Made by a program: the position numbers and the translations under genes. A DNA stretch of 5,115 nt from Proteobacteria bacterium UBA3413 (GTDB taxonomy: Bacteria; Pseudomonadota; Gammaproteobacteria; Magnimaribacterales; D2472). A model generated the notes under the pieces. That model saw only the letters and a list, made by a program, of their open reading frames with translations. It was not told the origin of the DNA and did not search any database. This document shows positions 1 to 5,115 of this stretch, piece after piece. Each line of letters starts with the position of its first letter. Position 1 is the stretch's first letter. Location of the stretch: the NCBI GenBank assembly GCA_002358345.1, contig DEOR01000048.1, positions 11,409 to 16,523 on the forward strand. The letters are read 5' to 3'.

Positions 1-678
1 TAACTGCCTGCCATATCCGGATCCATCCTTGGCGCGTTGAAAGTTTTCAAGGGTGTCTTGACGAAATTGAGGCGTATCTACCTCGCGACCCTTCATTCCA
101 ATCAAGGATACAAATTTTATCTCTCTCTCATATACTTCTTCAATCGTAGGATTGGGATTTTTAGATCTTTCCATCATTATTGCTCGCACTTCTTTTGAGG
201 GAGCGTTAAGAGGGCTTGGTGTCGAGGCGGTTGACGCAATTAATGTTAATGATTTAACTCTTTCAGGGAATTGTGAGCTGATGATTTGTGCGATCATGCC
301 GCCCATGGAAGTACCTAAAATATGTGCCTTCTTGATGTTCAAGGCATCAAGTAAATTAATTCCATCCTCTGCCATATCATCGATTATGTATTCTGATTGA
401 ATCGGCAAGCGTAAAAAGTATTTTATATAGTCCAATACAAACGAAGGCTTACCAATAAACCTTGAAGACAGACCAACATCTCTGTTGTCATAAGTAATGG
501 GCCTGTAGCGATTCTTTTTTAGGAACTCTATTAAGTGAGGCGGCCAATGCACAAGTTGCGCCCCTAAGCCATGCACTAATAAAATGGGTTCACCTTCAGC
601 TGGACCATGATCACGATAGAAGATCTTAACCCCCTTGTTCTCTGTGTAGCCTTCTGAAGATTGCTTCTGTAAATCCAT
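1..678 (-). CDS. Alpha/beta-fold hydrolase, 3' end cut by window edge
   Basis: The minus strand is open from an ATG at 678 to position 1 without a stop, giving the first 226 residues. Seen: the oxyanion-hole motif HGLG (residues 36-39) after a hydrophobic strand, the TYDNRDVGLS block (about 62-71), and the nucleophile elbow G-T-S-M-G with Ser124 as predicted nucleophile. These are typical of the alpha/beta-hydrolase superfamily, and the DNRDVGLS block resembles the esterase-like group near aclacinomycin methylesterase (RdmC). Family members are usually about 280-310 residues, so the acidic residue and His of the triad should lie beyond the window. No signal peptide is seen, so a cytoplasmic location is likely. 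The start is chosen because the only upstream in-frame codons before a stop at 718-720 are not good starts; no clear Shine-Dalgarno precedes it. It is divergent from the sugar symporter. The substrate cannot be named; an ester or lactone is plausible. Confidence 0.9.
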   Translation of the reverse strand, partial: MDLQKQSSEGYTENKGVKIFYRDHGPAEGEPILLVHGLGAQLVHWPPHLIEFLKKNRYRPITYDNRDVGLSSRFIGKPSFVLDYIKYFLRLPIQSEYIIDDMAEDGINLLDALNIKKAHILGTSMGGMIAQIISSQFPERVKSLTLIASTASTPSPLNAPSKEVRAIMMERSKNPNPTIEEVYEREIKFVSLIGMKGREVDTPQFRQDTLENFQRAKDGSGYGRQL

Positions 679-692
679 AATATTTTTGATGA

Positions 693-719
693 TTGTCCAG
701 TGTGTGGTATTTTTATACT
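693..719 (+). promoter_or_regulatory. Possible promoter for the symporter/fusion operon
   Basis: TTGTCC (693-698) and TATACT (714-719) are separated by 15 bp, which is shorter than the usual 17. The -10 candidate matches consensus at five of six positions and the -35 at four. Transcription from it would begin near 726 and give a leader of about 50 nt containing the stem-loop at 749-773. No other -35-like hexamer lies at better spacing. Low confidence. Confidence 0.3.
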
Positions 720-743
720 AATGTACCCAGCCTTTATTACCAA
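715..743 (-). promoter_or_regulatory. Possible sigma70-type promoter for the alpha/beta-hydrolase
   Basis: On the minus strand, TTGGTA (738-743) and TAGTAT (715-720) are separated by 17 bp. Each matches the -35/-10 consensus at about four of six positions. Transcription would begin roughly 30 bp before the ATG at 678. The -10 hexamer overlaps the plus-strand -10 candidate and sits on the small palindrome GTAT-TTTT-ATAC (707-718). Two 4/6 matches are weak evidence in AT-rich DNA; this is a candidate only. Confidence 0.3.
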
Positions 744-748
744 GCCCA

Positions 749-773
749 CTCAAGACTGATGATAGTCATTGAG
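749..773 (+). promoter_or_regulatory. Stem-loop just upstream of the symporter start
   Basis: The left arm CTCAAGACT (749-757) pairs with the right arm AGTC-A-TTGAG (764-773), with one bulged A at 768 and a 6-nt loop, GATGAT. All nine pairs are Watson-Crick. It ends 5 nt before the ATG at 779, and its right arm contains GAG (771-773), the only Shine-Dalgarno-like triplet in front of the symporter. It could be an mRNA hairpin limiting ribosome access or an imperfect operator palindrome for a sugar-responsive regulator. No T-tract follows, so it is not an intrinsic terminator. The structure is seen; its function is inferred. Confidence 0.4.
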
Positions 774-778
774 CACCT

Positions 779-2137
779 ATGAACTCACAAACAGTTTCCA
801 ATAAAGTTAGAGCTGCCTATGGCATAGGCGACTATGCAATTTGTCTCTATTGGAGTGGTGTAGGCCTTTACCTACTGTATTTTTATACAGATATTATCGG
901 CATTACCCCTTTGCTGGCTGGCTGGATATATGCGCTTGGAATCGCATGGGATGCAGTCACTGATCCGTTTATGGGGTATCTTGCAGAACGAACAAGGACA
1001 AAGATGGGCAGTTATCGTCCTTATATATTTTATGGAGCCATCCCGCTGGCCCTCTCTTTTGTTCTGTTATTTTGGGTTCCTCCTTTTGAGGGAACTCAAT
1101 TATTCATTTTTTTATTGATCGCTAATCTTATTCACAGAACATGTTTTACCATTGTCAGCGTTCCCTATTCTTCTCTCACCGCAAGAATTACCGATGATAG
1201 CGACGAACGAACAAAGTTAACCACCGCAAGAATGATTGGAGCTTCCTTTGGAACTTTAACCATTTCTGCCTTGGGGTTTCCAATCGTTTTATGGTTTGGC
1301 GGGGGAGAAGAGGCCCTCGGATTTATATATCTAGGAATGATCGCAGGTCTCGCAGCTGTCTTGGTATTGAGCATCACCGTTCGTTTTGTTGAAGAGCGCA
1401 AGTTTAATTTTCCCGAAGCTGAATTACCCAGTTTTACAAAAGTCGCTCGGTCAATTGCAAACAACTACCCATTTTGGATTGTGTTTGCATCCATTTTAAT
1501 TCTCATCTCAACCTCCATCATGTTTAACAGTAATTTAATTTATTTTGTTAAATACGCACTTGATCTTCATGCATACCAAGGCTTAATTCTTGGAGTGAGT
1601 AGTGGCAGTGCTCTTTTGGCCATTCCTCTATGGGCTTACGCTGCTCTGAAAATTGGCAAAAGAAATTCTTGGATGATCGCAATGAGCCTACTGATTCTTG
1701 GATTTTTAATTTTTTATTTATACCCCATAGCCTCGCTAAGCGAGCTGCTTATTATTCTTAGTTTTACTGGGTTTGCAAACGGCGCCACCGGGGTATTATT
1801 CTGGTCAATGCTCCCAGATACCATTGAGTATGGCGAATGGAAGACGGATGTTCGTACTGAGTCATCTTTGTATGGTTTTATGACCTTTGCTCAAAAGGGC
1901 GCCATAGCATGTGCCGCACTCTTCTTAGGATTAGCACTGACGAATATTGGCTTTGAGCCCAATCAAGAACAAACAGCAGAAACTTTGGCTGGTTTAAAAC
2001 TTATCATGACATGGGTACCATTGGCTGGAGTAACTATTAGCCTCATGTTGGTTTCTTTTTATCCTATTGATAAAATCTTTCATCAAAAATTAATTCAAGA
2101 TATTGCAGATAGGAAGCTGGTTAATGCAAAAAATTAA
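779..2137 (+). CDS. GPH-family (MelB/XynP-like) sugar:cation symporter
   Basis: This complete 452-residue inner-membrane protein has about 12 hydrophobic segments, the normal size for glycoside-pentoside-hexuronide:cation symporters (MFS superfamily). Seen: the N-terminal YGIGDYA with Asp18, TM2 motif WDAVTDPFMGYLAERTRT (residues 57-74) with Asp58 and Asp62, RPYIFYGAIPL (80-90), and the late block LPDTIEYGEWKTDVRTE (345-361) followed by Lys373. By family comparison, Asp18, Asp58, Asp62 and Lys373 correspond to MelB Asp19, Asp55, Asp59 and Lys377, which bind cation and sugar. It therefore looks functional as a Na+ or H+ coupled importer. The substrate is probably a glycoside or free sugar, judged from the adjacent GH3 gene, but is not readable from sequence. 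The ATG at 779 is the first start after an in-frame TGA at 770-772. The upstream ribosome site is poor (GAG within a stem-loop). Its 3' end overlaps the fusion gene by 14 bp. Confidence 0.95.
   Translation: MNSQTVSNKVRAAYGIGDYAICLYWSGVGLYLLYFYTDIIGITPLLAGWIYALGIAWDAVTDPFMGYLAERTRTKMGSYRPYIFYGAIPLALSFVLLFWVPPFEGTQLFIFLLIANLIHRTCFTIVSVPYSSLTARITDDSDERTKLTTARMIGASFGTLTISALGFPIVLWFGGGEEALGFIYLGMIAGLAAVLVLSITVRFVEERKFNFPEAELPSFTKVARSIANNYPFWIVFASILILISTSIMFNSNLIYFVKYALDLHAYQGLILGVSSGSALLAIPLWAYAALKIGKRNSWMIAMSLLILGFLIFYLYPIASLSELLIILSFTGFANGATGVLFWSMLPDTIEYGEWKTDVRTESSLYGFMTFAQKGAIACAALFLGLALTNIGFEPNQEQTAETLAGLKLIMTWVPLAGVTISLMLVSFYPIDKIFHQKLIQDIADRKLVNAKN
2111..2116 (+). promoter_or_regulatory. 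Shine-Dalgarno site setting the start of the fusion gene
   Basis: AGGAAG lies inside the symporter's last codons, 7 nt before the ATG at 2124. This favours 2124 over the in-frame ATG at 2103, which would add seven residues (MQIGSWL) not expected before a Rossmann first strand. The protein from 2124 begins MQKIKWGVIG, the usual start of a Gfo/Idh/MocA enzyme. Confidence 0.75.
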
Positions 2138-4127
2138 ATGGGGGGTCATTGGCCCTGGATCAATTGCTACTGCCTTTGCTCACTCTATTAAGCATTGCCA
2201 GAATTCAGAGTTAACCAGTGTGTTTGGAAGAAACGAGGGAAAGACAAAGGTTTTTGCTGAGTTATTTGGCATTCACCCCTTTAGTTCCCTGCAAGATTTT
2301 ATAGGTTCAGATGAAGTAGATGCAGTCTACGTTGCAACACCTCACAGCGATCATTTTGTCTATGCGTTAGAGGCCATTAAGCATAAGAAACATGTTCTTT
2401 GTGAAAAACCTCTAACGATGAATGCTCACGAGAGTATGATTCTCTTAGATCTTGCTCAATCCTCTAATGTATTTTTAATGGAAGCCTATATGTATAGGAC
2501 GCATCCACAAACCTTAAATATTTTAAATAACCTACACCTGCTCACCGAGACCAATAAGAAGATATTGATTGAAGGATCTTTTGGATTCAAAGCAGACGTA
2601 CCAGTGGATCATCGTCTCAGAAACCCACTCTTAGGAGGAGGGGCCATCTTGGATGTGGGGTGTTATCCCTTATCTATGAGCAAGTTAATTGCGGGTCACT
2701 TGCAAGGTACGGCATTTGCAGAACCTCGAAGTATCTCAGCAACTGGAAGATTTGATGCAACAGGAGTCGACCTTCAGTCAGATGCTCATCTGATATTCTC
2801 CGAGAGCATTGAGGCTAAAATTAGTTGCGCGATTGATGAAGAGTTATCCAATCAACTGGTTATTGCTAGTGGAGAGGTTAGCATTACCGTTCCGCAGCCA
2901 TGGCATTGTGGGCAGTTTCAAGGCGGTCAATCCTCTATTACCATTGTGAATGAATCAGGGTTGGTCGAGGAGATCTTATGCGATGACCAGATAGGACTTT
3001 TTACCAGAGAAATTGAGCATGCCTCAAGTTGTATTCTTGATCAGAAAATTGAATCCAGATTCATTTCTCATACAGATACTCAAAGCAATATGTTCTGGCT
3101 AGATCAATGGAGACAGCAACTAAACATCGCTTGCCCAAAAAATTTAATCGCGCACTCGCCTATACTTGAGTCCAAGGCTTTTCTTAGCCAGGTACCAAAA
3201 CTTCAAAATGTAACGATACCAGGATTAGATAAGCTAGCCTCTAGATTAGCTTTCGGCTGTGACAATCAAACTTCTGAAGTTCACGCGTTCACCATGTTTG
3301 ATAATTTCTATGGATCCGGGGGTCGCATTTTCGATACTGCTTATATCTACAATAATGGCATGGGTGATCAGTATCTCGGGCAGTGGATTAATTCCAGGCG
3401 GCTAGAAAACGAAGTCATAGTTCTTGGTAAGGCTGCTCATACACCTCAATGCGAGCCTCAATATATAAGGCCGCAAATTCTGGAGTCACTAGAGCGCTTG
3501 CAAATACCTAAGCTCGATATATTTTGCTTACACAGAGATAACCCGGAGGTACCTGTCGCAGAATTTATCGATGCTTTAAATGAGCTCAAGCATGACGGGT
3601 TAATTGATTTAATTGGCGCCTCAAACTGGGGGATGGATAGATTCTCTGAAGCTAGAAATTATGCTCAGAAAGAAGAGAAAGAGCCGTTCAGCGTTTTAAG
3701 CAATAATTTTAGTTTGGCTGAAATGGTGGAGCCTGTCTGGCCTGGTTGCGTCGGAGTGAATGATGCCTATATGGAGTATCTCATCGCAGAGGAAATCTTG
3801 CTTTTCCCATGGTCTAGCCAAGCTAGAGGGTTTTTTATTAAGAAAAAGGAAGTGATGTCCAATGAGCATTTTGCCAATCCAACCTTAGATGAGGAGATGA
3901 GGGTGTGGCATTACGAAAAAAATTTAAAACGTAGAGAGCGTTGCTTTGAGCTAGCTAGGCAAAAAAATGTTGAGCCTATTCAGATTGCTCTTGCATATGT
4001 CTTACATCAATCCCAGTTGATCTTTCCTTTGATTGGACCCCGAACAATCTTTGAAACTAACAGTTCCATTCAATCCTCTCAAATTAAACTAACGGCTCAA
4101 GAACTCCTTGAACTAGCTCAAGCATAA
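2124..4127 (+). CDS. Gfo/Idh/MocA dehydrogenase - aldo/keto reductase fusion
   Basis: This 667-residue protein carries two NAD(P)-dependent enzymes in one chain. Residues 1 to about 125 form a Rossmann domain with GVIGPGSIATA (7-17) and Glu94-Lys95-Pro96. About 126-340 is the Gfo/Idh/MocA C-terminal domain with GGGAILDVGCY (171-181), giving the expected Lys95, Asp177 and Tyr181. MEAYMYRTHPQ (119-129) points to the dihydrodiol/D-xylose dehydrogenase-like branch. After a linker (about 341-367), residues 368-664 form an aldo/keto reductase barrel with a complete tetrad: Asp404, Tyr409, Lys436, His470. GASNW (498-502) and IGPRT (637-641) are cofactor-binding blocks. The barrel starts directly at its first strand (SRLAFGCDNQ) without the usual N-terminal hairpin. 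The reading frame is continuous across the junction, so this is a real fusion. It is likely a cytoplasmic sugar or polyol oxidoreductase; the substrate is unknown. It is probably co-translated with the symporter and overlaps the convergent GH3 gene at its 3' end. Confidence 0.93.
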   Translation: MQKIKWGVIGPGSIATAFAHSIKHCQNSELTSVFGRNEGKTKVFAELFGIHPFSSLQDFIGSDEVDAVYVATPHSDHFVYALEAIKHKKHVLCEKPLTMNAHESMILLDLAQSSNVFLMEAYMYRTHPQTLNILNNLHLLTETNKKILIEGSFGFKADVPVDHRLRNPLLGGGAILDVGCYPLSMSKLIAGHLQGTAFAEPRSISATGRFDATGVDLQSDAHLIFSESIEAKISCAIDEELSNQLVIASGEVSITVPQPWHCGQFQGGQSSITIVNESGLVEEILCDDQIGLFTREIEHASSCILDQKIESRFISHTDTQSNMFWLDQWRQQLNIACPKNLIAHSPILESKAFLSQVPKLQNVTIPGLDKLASRLAFGCDNQTSEVHAFTMFDNFYGSGGRIFDTAYIYNNGMGDQYLGQWINSRRLENEVIVLGKAAHTPQCEPQYIRPQILESLERLQIPKLDIFCLHRDNPEVPVAEFIDALNELKHDGLIDLIGASNWGMDRFSEARNYAQKEEKEPFSVLSNNFSLAEMVEPVWPGCVGVNDAYMEYLIAEEILLFPWSSQARGFFIKKKEVMSNEHFANPTLDEEMRVWHYEKNLKRRERCFELARQKNVEPIQIALAYVLHQSQLIFPLIGPRTIFETNSSIQSSQIKLTAQELLELAQA

Positions 4128-5115
4128 TTGTAGCTCTGAGATGAATATTAGACGCTGAAGATCCGATCAGTAGCTCATAAGACCCCTGTCTAATTTCCCA
4201 GCTTTTAGTGTTGATATCCCAGTAACTAAAATTTCTTGCTGCAAGAGTAAGTTCTATTTGTTTTTCTTCTTGTGGATTAAGTATTTCCTTGGCAAATCCT
4301 TGCAAGGTCTTTATGGGTTCAGCATTGGTTGAATGTTCAAATGCAACATAGCATTGAGATACTTCCGCGCCCATCACTAGACCACTATTCTTAACAATAA
4401 ACTTACAAGTCACTTGATTGTTTTCAATAACTTGAACTTCAAGATTGCTGTACTGAAATTGGGTATATGACAGACCGTGGCCAAAGGGAAATAATGCTGG
4501 GACAGAGCTTCTGTCATACCATCGATAGCCAACCAAGAGTTTCTCATCATAGTTCATTTGCTGATTTCTTCCTGGATAGGATTGGTAAGCAGGCGTGTCT
4601 TCAATTTTTCTGGGAAAGGATGTTGGCAATTTGCCCGAAGGGTTCACTTCTCCAGTGAGCACATCCACCAAAGCATTACCAAATTCTTGGCCTGCAAACC
4701 ATGTCTGCATCACGGCATTTGCATCATCAATCCAAGGCATTTCAATGGGAGAGCCTGTGTTCACAATAACTACTGTATTTTGATTGGCATGTAAAACGGC
4801 TTCAATTAATTTATTTTGATCTGCAGGCAAGCTGAATTCTACCCGATCATTTCCTTCAGTTTCCCAGTCAGAATTTGTTCCAACAATTAAGATGACATGA
4901 TCCGCATCCTTTGCAGCGGTAACTGCTTCTTGAAATAAATCCATGGCGTCAGGGGCCTGGCACCCCAGATAAACAGCAGGAAAACTTCCTTCAAAATGAT
5001 ATTCCATTTCAATGTTGTAGCTTCTACCTTGTTGCAAATCTACCATTCCTTTCTTTGAAGCTGAACTAAAAGTAAAGAAGGCCTCTCCTGGATCAGTGTG
5101 CGTCCAATTATCAAT
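4084..5115 (-). CDS. GH3 beta-glycosidase C-terminal part with PA14 insert, 5' end cut by window edge
   Basis: The minus-strand frame is open from 5115 to a TAA at 4084-4086, showing the last 343 residues. Residues 1 to about 55 resemble the end of a PA14 domain (DNWTHTDPGEAFF, then LQQGRSYNIEMEY), continuing straight through the internal Met at 5046, which is thus not the start. Then follows the GH3 C-terminal alpha/beta domain: HVILIVGTNSDWETEGNDR (73-91), NTGSPIEMPW (119-128), TWFAGQEFGNALVDVLTGE (138-156), NPSGKLPTSFP (158-168) and LFPFGHGLSYTQF (208-220). A fibronectin-III-like domain runs from about 222 to 333. The Glu in the TEG of WETEGNDR is the likely acid/base, by analogy with PA14-containing GH3 enzymes such as KmBglI. 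The catalytic Asp nucleophile, the (beta/alpha)8 barrel and any signal peptide lie outside the window. It should hydrolyse beta-linked glucosides or related glycosides; specificity and location cannot be told. It converges on, and overlaps, the fusion gene. Confidence 0.93.
   Translation of the reverse strand: MDNWTHTDPGEAFFTFSSASKKGMVDLQQGRSYNIEMEYHFEGSFPAVYLGCQAPDAMDLFQEAVTAAKDADHVILIVGTNSDWETEGNDRVEFSLPADQNKLIEAVLHANQNTVVIVNTGSPIEMPWIDDANAVMQTWFAGQEFGNALVDVLTGEVNPSGKLPTSFPRKIEDTPAYQSYPGRNQQMNYDEKLLVGYRWYDRSSVPALFPFGHGLSYTQFQYSNLEVQVIENNQVTCKFIVKNSGLVMGAEVSQCYVAFEHSTNAEPIKTLQGFAKEILNPQEEKQIELTLAARNFSYWDINTKSWEIRQGSYELLIGSSASNIHLRATIMLELVQGVLEPLV

Noticed and set aside
152..400. Plus-strand open frame of 82 codons
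   Set aside because: It lies antisense to the alpha/beta-hydrolase, whose protein shows clear family motifs in the opposite strand; its translation shows no recognisable domain.
721..759. Twelve-codon leader ORF (ATG at 721, TGA at 757) ending in the stem-loop
   Set aside because: It has no Shine-Dalgarno, and its ATG would lie upstream of the predicted transcription start near 726, so it would probably not be on the transcript.
1165..1464. Minus-strand open frame of 99 codons
   Set aside because: It is fully inside the symporter gene on the opposite strand and shows no recognisable protein features.
2103..2123. Upstream ATG as start of the fusion gene
   Set aside because: It would add seven atypical residues before the Rossmann strand; the ATG at 2124 has AGGAAG 7 nt upstream and gives a standard N-terminus.
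4097..4111. Inverted repeat TCAAG-aactc-CTTGA as a bidirectional terminator between the convergent genes
   Set aside because: It has only five base pairs, is not GC-rich, has no T-tract on either side, and lies inside both coding sequences.
4095..4122. Direct repeat of GCTCAAG (4095-4101 and 4116-4122)
   Set aside because: Seven bases repeated twice in coding sequence rich in Gln/Leu/Glu codons is expected by chance and codon use.
4467..4794. Several short plus-strand open frames (62-78 codons)
   Set aside because: All lie antisense to the conserved GH3 C-terminal domain and resemble no family.
4084..5046. GH3 gene starting at the ATG at 5046 as a short, complete 320-residue protein
   Set aside because: The frame stays open to the window edge, and the residues before this Met continue a PA14-like sequence, so the Met is internal and the gene is simply cut by the window.

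Overview
The window is a bacterial carbohydrate-utilisation neighbourhood. It has moderately low GC (roughly 40% by eye), dense gene packing, standard-code genes and one clear Shine-Dalgarno site. No rRNA, tRNA, mobile element or CRISPR array is visible. Protein style and base composition would fit a heterotrophic, possibly marine, proteobacterium. That taxonomic guess is weak because no phylogenetic marker is present.

Layout: (1) 1-678, minus strand: the N-terminal 226 residues of an alpha/beta-hydrolase, cut by the left window edge. (2) 679-778: a 100-bp divergent intergenic region with facing promoter-like hexamers and a stem-loop immediately before the next gene. (3) 779-2137, plus strand: a complete GPH/MelB-type sugar:cation symporter. 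(4) 2124-4127, plus strand: a 667-residue two-enzyme fusion, with a Gfo/Idh/MocA dehydrogenase followed by an aldo/keto reductase. It overlaps the transporter gene by 14 bp and has its own ribosome binding site. (5) 4084-5115, minus strand: the C-terminal 343 residues of a GH3 beta-glycosidase with the tail of a PA14 insert. It is cut by the right window edge, and its 3' end overlaps the fusion gene tail to tail by 44 bp.

Working model (inference): the GH3 enzyme releases sugars from beta-linked glycosides, the symporter imports the sugar or short glycoside, and the fusion protein performs NAD(P)-linked oxidation and/or reduction on it. The transporter and fusion genes look like a translationally coupled pair. 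The most interesting item is the fusion, in which both halves keep their expected catalytic residues. A single polypeptide could therefore carry out paired oxidation and reduction. The alpha/beta-hydrolase is divergently transcribed and its link to sugar metabolism is unclear.
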